Translations under genes and position numbers: made by a program
In this document: piece by piece, positions 16,359-25,310 of the stretch
Layout of the letters: every line of letters begins with the position of its first letter
How positions within the stretch are numbered: position 1 is the first letter of the stretch
Notes under the pieces: model-generated
Databases searched by the model: none
The model's input: the letters and a program-made list of their open reading frames with translations, nothing else
What the model was told of the DNA's origin: nothing
From: JADGQN01 sp035315185
GTDB taxonomy: Bacteria > Desulfobacterota > Syntrophorhabdia > Syntrophorhabdales > WCHB1-27
NCBI GenBank assembly: GCA_035315185.1
Contig: DATFYE010000113.1
Coordinates: 17,397-81,396, forward strand
Reading direction: 5' to 3'
Length of the DNA: 64,000 nt

Positions 16359-17048
16359 TTAAAAGCCCTTCCGTTTGAGCCTGGCATAGAATGTGTCGGA
16401 GGTATAAATAGCGGCCAAAGGATTGTGCCCCAGCAGCCTGTCCTTAACCGCAAGGACCGTCGTGGGTGCGTGCGCATATTTGAAAAACAGAGCGTCGTGC
16501 CCTACGCAGAGCCCGAGCATCACGTTAAGATCCGTCGCGGCTTCGTTGACAAGCATGGCCTGATAGATGGGGTTGCACATTGGCTCGTATTCTCCGATCC
16601 GTATCTTCTGGTGCTCTTTCACGTCGATCTCTTCCTTTGGTACTGAGCCGGCCTTACAGACCACGGACACAACTTCAAATCCCTGCGCCTCAAATATCTG
16701 CGCCACGACTGCCGCCTCCCTGCTCAGGCCTATACACGAAATAACCCCGAGCCGGGTATACTTCATTTTGGAGGCGAACTCACAAATCTCCTGAATCCTC
16801 GGTTTGCTGGGATGCATCATGAAAGGTTTCTTCTCCCTGTTCAGGTAGCATTCACCTTCTTGAATAGATGCCTGCCTTGCGAACTCTGCGATGCCTTTCT
16901 TATGATACTCTTTTCGAGCCTTCTCCTGAAGTTTCCTGTTGCTTACGGTTGGACATCCCTTTGAACTCTTCCCTTCGGGAGAAAGGCAGACTCGCTCTCT
17001 CACCGGCAACGAGCACTCCGCGCACTGCGGCACCCGGTTCTTTGACAT
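16359..17048 (-). CDS. DUF1847-family metal-binding protein
   Basis: A 229-residue protein. An N-terminal cysteine cluster (PQCAECSLPVRERVC ... GCP) is followed by a domain with YTRLGVISCIGLSREAA, EVVSVVCKAGSVPKE, and an MCNP motif, which match my memory of DUF1847 proteins in anaerobes. The cysteines (CAEC, C, CP, C in MCNP, C in GLCVGHD) suggest an iron-sulfur cluster or zinc site. Biochemical role unknown. GGAGGTG six bases before the ATG at 17048 fixes the start. It is last in the minus-strand hydroxylase operon, 42 bases after the Rid gene. Confidence 0.75.
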   Translation of the reverse strand: MSKNRVPQCAECSLPVRERVCLSPEGKSSKGCPTVSNRKLQEKARKEYHKKGIAEFARQASIQEGECYLNREKKPFMMHPSKPRIQEICEFASKMKYTRLGVISCIGLSREAAVVAQIFEAQGFEVVSVVCKAGSVPKEEIDVKEHQKIRIGEYEPMCNPIYQAMLVNEAATDLNVMLGLCVGHDALFFKYAHAPTTVLAVKDRLLGHNPLAAIYTSDTFYARLKRKGF

Positions 17049-17090
17049 GCGTTCACCTCCGCGTTTCATCGGTAACCTCCCGGCCTGCTC

Positions 17091-17489
17091 CTAGTCCAGC
17101 ACCGCTGTGAAATCTATCTCGATCAGCCAATCAGGCCTGAGCAGGCTGTGCACCACAACGCCGGTAGCTGCGGAATAGTTGCCCTTGAAGTATTCGCGCC
17201 GTATATCGGCTGTCTTCACGTAGTCGGCCACGGCCTGAGGCGTTATATAGTCGGTGGTCTTGACCACGTCGTCAAAGCTACCACCTGCTTTCTCCAGGAT
17301 CCCTTTCACGGTCTCATAGATGTAGCGCACCTGTCCCACCAAGTCTCCTTTGTAGAGCGTCCTGTGGTTCTCGTCTGTGGCTACGGTACCTGAGATGAAG
17401 AGGATATTGCCTTTCTTAACTGCATCACTCCAGGTAAAGTTCTTCCTTTTATACATCTCGTCAAACACATTGTAATTCTCTCTGACCAT
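17091..17489 (-). CDS. Rid-family (YjgF/UK114) protein, divergent
   Basis: A 132-residue protein with the Rid trimer fold: ILFISGTVATDENH, QVRYIYETVKGILEKAGGSFDDVVKTTDYI and a final LIEIDFTAVL. Archetypal RidA carries an arginine in a PARxxVEV motif that holds the carboxylate of 2-iminobutyrate; here the aligned segment reads YSAATGVVV, so that arginine is missing. A different small-molecule hydrolase or binding role is therefore likely. AGGAGGG precedes the ATG at 17489. It lies between the OYE/GltD fusion and the DUF1847 gene and is probably in the same operon. Confidence 0.85.
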   Translation of the reverse strand: MVRENYNVFDEMYKRKNFTWSDAVKKGNILFISGTVATDENHRTLYKGDLVGQVRYIYETVKGILEKAGGSFDDVVKTTDYITPQAVADYVKTADIRREYFKGNYSAATGVVVHSLLRPDWLIEIDFTAVLD

Positions 17490-17528
17490 GAGCAACCCTC
17501 CTTTTAGGAATAGGAAAAAAATGTATCT

Positions 17529-20111
17529 CTACCTGTTCTTATTCGGGAAGAGGCCGCACTGCAGGCAGCGGTCTGCCTCAAAGAGCGCCTCCAGCTCTGC
17601 GAAGCCCAGCTCGACCTCGCTAAAACCTTTTGTCCGCTTCTTTGCTGAAAGAGAGGGCATGGTCTCCCGTTCGCGCTTCTTGAAACGTGCCACGTCAATC
17701 TCTTCAATGCCGATGATACGGGGCTCAACAACCTCCTCAGCCATATCCTGCCCGCGCAGGAAGCGGTCAATGGCAAATGCGGCCCTTGTCCCGGCAGCGA
17801 TTGCCTCGATCACCGTGGCCGGCCCGGTCACCGCGTCCCCACCCGCGAAAATCCCTTTCACATTCGTAGCCATGGTCCGCGGATCGGCCGTGATAGTACC
17901 CTCCCCCACTCCCACCCCGGATGTGCCCAGAAAGGCGAGGTCGGGCAGCTCACCAATAGCCGCGATCACCATGTCGGCAGCGACTACAAACTCCGAGCCC
18001 GCAACCGGCACAGGCCTGCGCCGGCCGCTGGCTTCAGGTTCGCCAAGTTCCGTCTTTACGCACTCCAGACCCGTCACCCGACCATCCTTACCGACCACGC
18101 CCGAGGGCGCGGTCAGATACTGAATCTTGATCCCTTCCTGCTGAGCAGTTTCTACCTCTTCCGGATACGCGGGCATCTCATCCGTGGAGCGGCGGTAGAC
18201 AATCGATACTTCCCTGGCACCCAGCCGCAGAGCGGTCCGCGCAGCATCCACAGCCACGTTGCCGCCGCCGATCACGACGACCCTTTCCTTCATGGTGAGT
18301 TCTTTACAGGTACTGGCCTCTTTCAGAAGAGCTGTGCCGTAATAGACCCCCTCCAGGTCTTCGCCCGGTACACCGAGGTTCATGCTCTTGTGCGCGCCGA
18401 CCGCAATAAAGATCGCGTTGAATCCCTGGCTCAAGAAGCTCTCCAGCGTGAGGCCATCTTTCCCAACCGGACTGTTCAGGCGGATCTCTACGCCGCTCCG
18501 CTGAATATGCTCGATCTCGTTGCGAACCACGTCTCTCGGCAGCCGGTACTCCGGTATGGCGCCGGTCAGCATGCCTCCAGCCACGGAAGCAGCCTCGAAT
18601 ACGGTTACCGCGTAGCCACGTTGAGCCAGGTTGTACGCTGCAGTAAGGCCTGCAGGCCCCGCACCGATAACGGCAACCCGCTCTTCACGAGACCGTGCAA
18701 AGGGGGTGATCTTCCTTCGTCCGTGACGCGCGTGCACCGCATCAGCGATGAATCGCTTGAGACCATTGATCGCGATAGACTCGTCCACTTCTTTACGGTT
18801 GCACTTCGTCTCGCAGGGATGCGGGCAGACGCGGCCTATGGTCGCGGGAAACGGTATCTTCTCTTCGATAACTTCCAGGGCTTTTTCGAAGTGGCCGTGG
18901 GCAGCGAGATCGATGTAGCTCCGGATGTCCAGTCCTGCGGGGCAGGCTCCTTTGCACGGCGGAACCAGGTGCCATGGAAAAGGTGGATGGAGCGCCTCTT
19001 TCGGCCATTCGATGCAGGTCACGGTTTCGTACCGCTCGTCAGACTCACTGCAGAAACCGCAGGCTGCGCACTTGACGATGGTGTCGGGTTTGCCTGCTTT
19101 CGCTTTTGCAGGCCAGTCAGGGTCTGCAAAGAGTGTCCTCGCCATGCCCACAACATCAGCCCTGCCCCGGGACACGATCTCTTCAGCCAGATCAGGCATG
19201 CGGATCTTGCCTGCGGCAATCACAGCGGTCGCGTAGCCCGCCTCTCTCACCGCCCGGCGGATACCTTCAGCCAGATAGACCTGAACGCCGTCCGGGTTCC
19301 ACCAGCGCGGGCTCATGCGGTACCCCGAATACCCGGTGCCTGCAAACGGCGGAAAATTGGGAGGAGGCGGCTCCGCGTCTTCAAATCGCTCGCCGGCAGA
19401 GACACTGATATAGTCGATACCGAGCGTTGCCAATCGCCTCGCCACCCGCGCGCTCTGGAGCAAGGTATTTCCTTCTTTGGTGAACTCCTCTCCCAGGATT
19501 CGCGCGCCGATGAGGTAGTCATCGCCCACCAGTCTGCGTGTTGACAGCACCACTTCTGCCGGAAGTTTCACTCGCCCTTCAAAATCACCGCCATACGCAT
19601 CGGCTCTCTTGTTCACTAGCGACAGGAAGGATGCGAGCGTTGTGAAGTGAGCCATGTGCAGCTCCACGAAGTCAAAGCCGGCTGTGCGGGCGCGCGCTGC
19701 GCCTTCGGCAAACTGGCCGGGGATCACGGATATCTCCTCTACTTTCAGGTCTTCGACCTTCTGTCGCCAGCCGCTCCGGGCCACTTTCAGAAAATGGATG
19801 AGCTGTAAGCCTATCTTCAGGTCGGGGTTGACCTTGCGAATTGCCTTAACCAGCTCTTTCAGCTCATCGATGAATTGATCATCGCTGACCCGGAGGTTAA
19901 AGGAGCTGCGCGAGGGCAGGACCACGGCTGCCTCCACGACCATGGAGCCCACGCCGCCTCGGGCGATCCGCGTGTACCGATCAGTGAGATTCTGCGTCAC
20001 ATGGCCGTCTTCGGCAGCCAGCCGCGTGACCGCCGCGGTCAGCATGATGCGGTTGGGAAACGTGCAGCTCTTGATGGTCAGGGGGGAAAATAGTGTGGGA
20101 TATTTCATCAT
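17529..20111 (-). CDS. Old Yellow Enzyme-type reductase fused to a GltD-like NADPH:flavin module
   Basis: An 860-residue multidomain oxidoreductase. Residues 1-340 form an OYE TIM barrel (FMN), with C348-x2-C351-x2-C354-x11-C366 as the iron-sulfur site, as in 2,4-dienoyl-CoA reductase. Residues 380-440 carry a second cysteine set (CKGAC, CPHPC, C437), as in GltD and dihydropyrimidine dehydrogenase. From about 478 there are FAD (GAGPAGL) and NAD(P) (IGGGN) dinucleotide folds. It would pass electrons from NAD(P)H through flavin and Fe-S to an unsaturated substrate. The catalytic H-x2-H is HMAH, but the usual following GY is FT. GGAGG precedes the start. The gene follows the molybdo-subunit by 14 bases and probably serves the same pathway. 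Confidence 0.85.
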   Translation of the reverse strand: MMKYPTLFSPLTIKSCTFPNRIMLTAAVTRLAAEDGHVTQNLTDRYTRIARGGVGSMVVEAAVVLPSRSSFNLRVSDDQFIDELKELVKAIRKVNPDLKIGLQLIHFLKVARSGWRQKVEDLKVEEISVIPGQFAEGAARARTAGFDFVELHMAHFTTLASFLSLVNKRADAYGGDFEGRVKLPAEVVLSTRRLVGDDYLIGARILGEEFTKEGNTLLQSARVARRLATLGIDYISVSAGERFEDAEPPPPNFPPFAGTGYSGYRMSPRWWNPDGVQVYLAEGIRRAVREAGYATAVIAAGKIRMPDLAEEIVSRGRADVVGMARTLFADPDWPAKAKAGKPDTIVKCAACGFCSESDERYETVTCIEWPKEALHPPFPWHLVPPCKGACPAGLDIRSYIDLAAHGHFEKALEVIEEKIPFPATIGRVCPHPCETKCNRKEVDESIAINGLKRFIADAVHARHGRRKITPFARSREERVAVIGAGPAGLTAAYNLAQRGYAVTVFEAASVAGGMLTGAIPEYRLPRDVVRNEIEHIQRSGVEIRLNSPVGKDGLTLESFLSQGFNAIFIAVGAHKSMNLGVPGEDLEGVYYGTALLKEASTCKELTMKERVVVIGGGNVAVDAARTALRLGAREVSIVYRRSTDEMPAYPEEVETAQQEGIKIQYLTAPSGVVGKDGRVTGLECVKTELGEPEASGRRRPVPVAGSEFVVAADMVIAAIGELPDLAFLGTSGVGVGEGTITADPRTMATNVKGIFAGGDAVTGPATVIEAIAAGTRAAFAIDRFLRGQDMAEEVVEPRIIGIEEIDVARFKKRERETMPSLSAKKRTKGFSEVELGFAELEALFEADRCLQCGLFPNKNR

Positions 20112-20125
20112 ACAACCTCCGGCGC

Positions 20126-22459
20126 TTACTTCTTTTTCCTGGTCTCCCTTGATTTCTTATCCTTGAGCAACTTAAGGACCTGTTCCGGTTTGATCGGCAC
20201 GTCGTAGACACGCACGCCCACTGCATCATAGATGGCATTGGAGATGGCGCCGTGTAACCCGCAGCCGAAGCCAAGTGAACCTTCCTTGGCCCCGTATGGT
20301 CCCGCCGGATCAGGTATACCAAGGAAGTATGTTTCAATGTGCGGCGTCTCGTTTGCCGTCGGCACCTTGTACGTGCGGAAGTCGCTCGTCAGTTTTCGCC
20401 CTGTCTTTGCATCCCATACGTTCGTCTCATAGAGACCCTGGCCCAGCATGAAGCTCAGTTGCCCGTGCATGTTGCCGATGACGAGCATCGGATTGAGCAC
20501 CGTACCACAGTCGTTGACCGCCCAGATGTCGGTCACCTTTACCTCGCCCGTATCCGTGTCTACCTCTACCTCCACGGCTGTCGTGCCAAAGGAGTAGGCC
20601 GTCACCTTCATGCCGTACGTTTTCTCGTTGTACGGCTCTTTCACGTCGACGCTGAAATCCGAGTAATCTATCCTGGCCCTGTAGTCGCCGAATCCGTGGA
20701 TCGGTTTTCCTCTCTTGAAGGCTGTCCTGCAGACCTCACCCAACGAAACGCCGTGGCCTTTGCCCAGCCTGAGTTTGACCCAATACTTGCCGTCATCCCT
20801 CAGCTCTACTTCATCCCACGCCACATCAAGCAGGTCACCGGCAATCTCGAGAATACGCCGGTTGGCGTCCTCTGCAGCCCGCTTGACCGCGTTCGCCGAA
20901 ATAACCGTTGCCGACATGGAATAGTCTCCGGGATCCTGGTAGCAGAGTTCGGTGTCGCCGTAACAGACCTTGATCATCGACGCGGGGATGCCCGTCACTT
21001 CCGATATGATTTGCGTGTGCATAGTCCGATTGCCCTGACCCAAATCGCAGTTGCCCGTGAAGACCGTGCAGCTCCCGTCGTCGTTGAACTTTATAACCGC
21101 AGTGGAGCCGGCTCTGAACCCCATGTAAAACATGGACTGCATGTTGCCCGAGCCGATCCCGATGCCCCGCTTCGGCGGCAGCTTGCCTTTCTTCTTTTTC
21201 CAGTTGGCTTTCTCCGCCGCCATCACGATGCTCTCGCTCAAACCCGTGCTCGTGACCGTTGCCTTGGAGGGTACCACCTCGTTCGGCAGGATAGCGTTCT
21301 TCAAGCGGATCTGGATGGGATCGATCCCCAGTTTCTCAGCCACTTCGTCAAAACAGACATCCATGGACATAGGCCCCACGTGGGCGCGTGTGCGCATCAT
21401 GGAGCTGATGGTCTTATTCGTGTAAATCAGGGACGCATCATACCGGTAGCTCGGGGAACGCCAGAGCACCTCGTCGATGAGGAGCGGTACCCAGAGCTCG
21501 ACAATGGCGCTCGATGCGTACGCACCGCACTCGAGCATCATCTTGATCTCCCTGCCCAGGATCGTGCCGTCCTTCTTGAAGCCGACGCGCACCGTCCATA
21601 CCTTTGCCGCCTTATCCCGCATGCAATCTTCTACTTCTTCACGGGACATCTTTATCTGGACCGGCTTGACTGCTTTCCTGGAGAGCAGTCCTGCAACGAA
21701 AGCACCCGGAGGCGTGTCAGACCTGCCGCCGTGAGCACCCCCCATATCTACCGAGTGGAGCCTGATATCGGAGAGCTCAACCTTCAGCGTGTTACGAAGC
21801 CCCTGGCGCACCTGGAACGGGCACTGCGTCTGCATCCAGAAATTAAACTTGCCCGACGGCTCAAAGCTGCAGAGCGCCGTGAAAGGCTCCGGCAGCGCAT
21901 GGCTAGCCACCTCACACGTAAAGGTCTTCTCCCATACGAAATCGCTCTTCCGTAGCGCTGCTTCCACATCGCCCTCATCGACGAGATAGTGAGCAGCCAT
22001 ATTATGGGCACGGGTTTCGTGAACGAGCGGCGCGCCTTCCTTCATCGCATCCTGCCATGTAAGCACAAAGGGCAGAGGCTCATACTCAACTCTTATTGCT
22101 TCAATCGCCTCTTCCGCTAAGTCTTCGTCGATGGCTGCAACTGCTGCGACTTCCTCGCCCATGTAGCGCACCTTGTCATACGGCAGCAGTATGTGATCCC
22201 TGGTGTGAGGAATGATGCCGAAGACACCGCCTCGAGGGGTGTCCTTCTGGCCCGTCACCACGGCCTTCACGCCCCTGATGTTCTCCGCCTTGCTTGTGTC
22301 GATGTTGAGGATCTTCGCATGGGCATGGGGGCTCCTGAGGGCCTTGCCGTAGAGCATGCCGGGCAACACAATATCAGTCGTATATTTTGCCAGTCCCAGC
22401 GCCTTGTCCACGGAGCCGATCCTGGGAGTACTTTTTCCTATCAGTGTCTCTCTGCTCAC
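20126..22459 (-). CDS. Xanthine dehydrogenase-family molybdopterin-binding subunit
   Basis: A 777-residue large subunit of a molybdenum hydroxylase. The N-terminal aldehyde oxidase a/b hammerhead (PGMLYGKALRSPHAHAKI) and the two molybdopterin domains (GGAHGGRSD, GNCDLGQGN) are clear. In this family the essential glutamate lies four residues after the lysine of GAKxxGE. Here the segment reads GAKEGSLG (723-730), with Leu729 at that place and glutamate only at 726. Either the active site is rebuilt or this belongs to a distinct branch. The CODH-type cysteine loop is absent. It overlaps the 2Fe-2S subunit gene by 4 bases. Probable reaction: hydroxylation of an aromatic or N-heterocyclic substrate, substrate unknown. 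Confidence 0.9.
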   Translation of the reverse strand: MSRETLIGKSTPRIGSVDKALGLAKYTTDIVLPGMLYGKALRSPHAHAKILNIDTSKAENIRGVKAVVTGQKDTPRGGVFGIIPHTRDHILLPYDKVRYMGEEVAAVAAIDEDLAEEAIEAIRVEYEPLPFVLTWQDAMKEGAPLVHETRAHNMAAHYLVDEGDVEAALRKSDFVWEKTFTCEVASHALPEPFTALCSFEPSGKFNFWMQTQCPFQVRQGLRNTLKVELSDIRLHSVDMGGAHGGRSDTPPGAFVAGLLSRKAVKPVQIKMSREEVEDCMRDKAAKVWTVRVGFKKDGTILGREIKMMLECGAYASSAIVELWVPLLIDEVLWRSPSYRYDASLIYTNKTISSMMRTRAHVGPMSMDVCFDEVAEKLGIDPIQIRLKNAILPNEVVPSKATVTSTGLSESIVMAAEKANWKKKKGKLPPKRGIGIGSGNMQSMFYMGFRAGSTAVIKFNDDGSCTVFTGNCDLGQGNRTMHTQIISEVTGIPASMIKVCYGDTELCYQDPGDYSMSATVISANAVKRAAEDANRRILEIAGDLLDVAWDEVELRDDGKYWVKLRLGKGHGVSLGEVCRTAFKRGKPIHGFGDYRARIDYSDFSVDVKEPYNEKTYGMKVTAYSFGTTAVEVEVDTDTGEVKVTDIWAVNDCGTVLNPMLVIGNMHGQLSFMLGQGLYETNVWDAKTGRKLTSDFRTYKVPTANETPHIETYFLGIPDPAGPYGAKEGSLGFGCGLHGAISNAIYDAVGVRVYDVPIKPEQVLKLLKDKKSRETRKKK

Positions 22460-22932
22460 TTTGCACCTCCCGTCGCCTTTGCCGCGGCCTGGATCGACTC
22501 AACGATCTGGACATACCCTGTGCAGCGGCAGATGTGGTTCGCAATCCCTTCCTTGATCTGCTCTTCCGTAGGTCGAGGATTCTTATCGAGCAGCGCTTTG
22601 GCAGACATGATGAACCCGGGGGTGCAGTACCCGCACTGAATGGCACCTTTGTCCACAAACGCCTGCTGGATTGGATGAAGCTTGAACCCGTCGGCCAGTC
22701 CTTCGATCGTCACGATATCCTTTCCCTGTGCTTCGATAGCCAAAGTCAGACACGAGAGAATCGGCTTGCCGTCCATGATGACGGTGCAGCCGCCGCAATC
22801 TCCCTTGTTGCACATCTCCTTTGTACCGGTGAGTCCGAGCGTCTCCCGCAAGACCTCGAGCAGGGTCCTCCGGGTGTCCACTTGGACGCTGTACTGATCG
22901 CCATTCACCATAAACGTCATATCCTGCTTCAT
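22456..22932 (-). CDS. Molybdenum hydroxylase 2Fe-2S subunit
   Basis: A 158-residue small subunit. The plant-ferredoxin cluster CNKGDCGGC with a later Cys and the second cluster CGYC ... CRC are intact, so it carries two 2Fe-2S centres that take electrons from the molybdenum centre to FAD. The start is set at the ATG (22932) that follows GGAGG by eight bases; an upstream ATG at 22947 overlaps that site. It is the middle gene of the FAD, Fe-S, Mo order, as in the CO dehydrogenase and nicotine dehydrogenase families. Confidence 0.93.
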   Translation of the reverse strand: MKQDMTFMVNGDQYSVQVDTRRTLLEVLRETLGLTGTKEMCNKGDCGGCTVIMDGKPILSCLTLAIEAQGKDIVTIEGLADGFKLHPIQQAFVDKGAIQCGYCTPGFIMSAKALLDKNPRPTEEQIKEGIANHICRCTGYVQIVESIQAAAKATGGAK

Positions 22933-22950
22933 AGCAGCAACCTCCATTCT

Positions 22951-23805
22951 TCAGGACAGGGCCTTTTTGATAGCCCTGCGGACCATTACCTTGACCAATT
23001 CCTTCTTGTAGTCCACGGTGAAATAGACATCTGCTCCCACGTGTGCCTCTTTTGCCGCCGCCTCTGCCACCTGCTCGATGAGCGCATCCGTCACAGTCTG
23101 GCCTTTGAGCATATCTTGCGCCTTTTTCGGTACGCGCGTGGGCAACGTGACACCGCCCAGAGCGATCCGTGCTGCAGTACATTTCTTGCCGGACATGGAA
23201 AGGGCTACGGCCGCAGAGACCGTGGCATAGTCAAACCGTTTGCGCATGGCCCACTTTTCGTAGCCCGCCTTTGTCTCTTTAGCCACAGGGACCAGGATCT
23301 CAGCGAGAATCTCTCCGTCTTTGAGCTCCCTGTACAGCTCTTCTACCAGAACCGTCCGGCTCCCCGCTGCGCTGGTGAGCTTTGCCTGGGACCCCAGGGC
23401 GCTGAGCACCGGCACCATTTCTGCGGTGGCCAGGTTGCAGGCTACGTTCCCACCAATCGTACCCATAGTGCGGATCTGTGGGGTAGCGTGTATGCTGCAC
23501 GCACCTGCGAGCAGCGCAGACTGCTTTTGCACGACGCGGGAGTCTGCCACGGACTGGATAGAAGCCATGGGCCCGATCGAGAGCTTTCCATCCTTCGATG
23601 CACGTATCCCATCAAGATTGGGAATCGCCTTCAGACTCATCACGTATTTCTTGACACCGATACGTTCTTTCATGCGGTGGAGCGTAATGGTGCCGCCCGC
23701 CATAACCCGCGTCTCCGTCTGGTAGGCCTGAAGGAATGCTGTCGCCTCATCAAGGCTCTTGGGGGCAACGTACTCAAAGGGGGGCAAACGTCTATAGTAG
23801 TACAT
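22951..23805 (-). CDS. Molybdenum hydroxylase FAD-binding subunit
   Basis: A 284-residue FAD_binding_5/CO_deh_flav_C protein. AGGTITLH (about residues 36-43) and TIGGNVACNL (about 116-125) are the two FAD loops. At 284 residues it lacks the 40-residue insertion carrying a 4Fe-4S cluster that marks 4-hydroxybenzoyl-CoA reductase, so that enzyme is ruled out. It is first in the operon, with AAAGGAGTGACC before the ATG, and passes electrons from the 2Fe-2S subunit to an acceptor, perhaps the OYE/GltD fusion downstream. Confidence 0.92.
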   Translation of the reverse strand: MYYYRRLPPFEYVAPKSLDEATAFLQAYQTETRVMAGGTITLHRMKERIGVKKYVMSLKAIPNLDGIRASKDGKLSIGPMASIQSVADSRVVQKQSALLAGACSIHATPQIRTMGTIGGNVACNLATAEMVPVLSALGSQAKLTSAAGSRTVLVEELYRELKDGEILAEILVPVAKETKAGYEKWAMRKRFDYATVSAAVALSMSGKKCTAARIALGGVTLPTRVPKKAQDMLKGQTVTDALIEQVAEAAAKEAHVGADVYFTVDYKKELVKVMVRRAIKKALS

Positions 23806-23869
23806 GGGTCACTCCTTTCCTTTATTCTTGCGTTGAGCCACGTCAAGCGAACGGCTGCTGTAAGACAGA

Positions 23870-25309
23870 TCAATCTCGGGCAAGTTTATCCGCTTCGGCC
23901 ACCCAGCCTCCGCCCATAGACTTGTACATGTTCACGAGAGCACGAAAGAGGGCGCCCTGTGTCTGCGCATACAAGAGCTCTCCCTGGAAGAGGCTGCGCT
24001 GGGCATCGAGCACTTCGATGTAGCTGGTATAGCCGTTGTCGTAACGCAGCTCCGCGAGTCGGGCATAACTGCGCAATGCCTCCACCTGCTCCTTTTGTAT
24101 CCCGAGCATTTCTCTTGACCTGTTCTGATCGATCAGGGCATCGTCCACTTCTCTGAAGGCCTGCTGGATCACTCTCTGGTAACGGAACAGAGTCTCCTGC
24201 TGCACGGACTCGGCCGCCTTCACCTGCCCTGCTATGGCCCCCGCGGTAAAGATAGGCATGGTGACCGCAGGAGTAACGTAAGTCCAGGCACTTGTTGCAC
24301 CGGCAAAGAGATAGGAGAGCTCCCTGCTCGCCACGCCATAGGTGCCTGTGAGGAAAATTGTGGGGAAATAAAGAGCTCTGGCCACGCCGATTCTCGCGTT
24401 TGCTGCGATAAGGTCCTGCTCGGCCTGGCGTATGTCCGGGCGCTTTTCAAGAAGACTTGAAGGCAACCCGGACGGCACCGTGGGCAGCACAAGGTCATCG
24501 ATCTGTCTACCGCGCGGGATGGGTCCGGGGTTTCTCCCGAGCAAGACGCTGAGAGCGTTCTCCTGCTGAGCGATCAACTTTTGAATAAAGGGGATGGTAG
24601 CGAGCGCCGATAGGTATTCCGATTCTGCCTGTCGCAGCTCAAGCTCTGAGATCAGGCCCCGCCCGAAGCGAAGCGTAAACAGATTGAAGGAGTTCTCACG
24701 GCTTTTTGCCGTCCGTTGCGCTATTTCGAGCTGCTTGTCAAGGTCCAAAAGATCGGTGTAGGCAATTGCTACAGAAGTCACAACGGTCAGAATCACCCCA
24801 CGCCGCGCCTCTTCAGTGCTCAGGAGGTCGGCACGCGCCGCTTCCGTTGCCCGGCGAAGCTGTCCCCAGAGGTCGATCTGCCAGCTCGCGTTGAGAAACG
24901 CCTGGTAAAGGTCGCCCGGGTTCTCGAGCGTGGCAGAAGGGAGAGGGTTGGTCAGGTTGGAGAATTGCTGCCTCTGGGCGCTGCCTGTGCCGGTCATCTG
25001 CGGAAACTGCGCGGCACGGGTAAAGCCATAGCGTCCCATGAATTCTTCGACCCTTGCTGCGGCAACTTTCACGTCCTTGTTCTCTCTCAACGCAGTCTGG
25101 ATCAGGTCTGTGAGCACCGGATCGTTGAACTGATCCCACCACGCGGTATTGACAAGGTCTTTTGCCTCCCGTTCCTCAATGCGCCACGATGCGGGTGAAT
25201 TAACTTGCGGACGCCGGTAATCCGGGCCAATCGCACACCCCAAAAGCAAGGAGATGAGAAAAAGAAGAGGCAGAAAAATAGAAAGTGAATAGGCTATTGA
25301 CCGGCGCAT
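23870..25309 (-). CDS. RND efflux outer-membrane lipoprotein (NodT/OprM family)
   Basis: A 479-residue TolC-fold protein. The start at 25309 follows GGGAGGAG and opens a lipoprotein signal ending LLLGC, with Cys25 as the lipidation site. IGPDYRRP and the paired alpha-helical repeats (ARVEEFMGRYGF ... LDAQRSLFQGELLYAQ) are typical. It forms the outer-membrane duct of the pump. It begins right after the stop of the RND transporter gene and is the last gene of the efflux operon. Confidence 0.95.
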   Translation of the reverse strand: MRRSIAYSLSIFLPLLFLISLLLGCAIGPDYRRPQVNSPASWRIEEREAKDLVNTAWWDQFNDPVLTDLIQTALRENKDVKVAAARVEEFMGRYGFTRAAQFPQMTGTGSAQRQQFSNLTNPLPSATLENPGDLYQAFLNASWQIDLWGQLRRATEAARADLLSTEEARRGVILTVVTSVAIAYTDLLDLDKQLEIAQRTAKSRENSFNLFTLRFGRGLISELELRQAESEYLSALATIPFIQKLIAQQENALSVLLGRNPGPIPRGRQIDDLVLPTVPSGLPSSLLEKRPDIRQAEQDLIAANARIGVARALYFPTIFLTGTYGVASRELSYLFAGATSAWTYVTPAVTMPIFTAGAIAGQVKAAESVQQETLFRYQRVIQQAFREVDDALIDQNRSREMLGIQKEQVEALRSYARLAELRYDNGYTSYIEVLDAQRSLFQGELLYAQTQGALFRALVNMYKSMGGGWVAEADKLARD

Positions 25310-25310
25310 G

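Noticed and set aside
18390..19544. A 384-codon open frame on the plus strand
   Set aside because: Antisense to the OYE/GltD fusion gene; no protein features.
20339..21955. A 538-codon open frame on the plus strand
   Set aside because: It lies wholly opposite the molybdopterin subunit gene. Its protein is rich in His and Arg with no recognisable domain, as is usual for the antisense of GC-rich coding DNA.
22951..23805. 4-hydroxybenzoyl-CoA reductase
   Set aside because: The FAD subunit is 284 residues and lacks the 4Fe-4S insertion of that enzyme, and the large subunit has an unusual active-site segment.
22387..23919. A 510-codon open frame on the plus strand
   Set aside because: Antisense to the 2Fe-2S and FAD subunit genes, whose cofactor motifs are intact.
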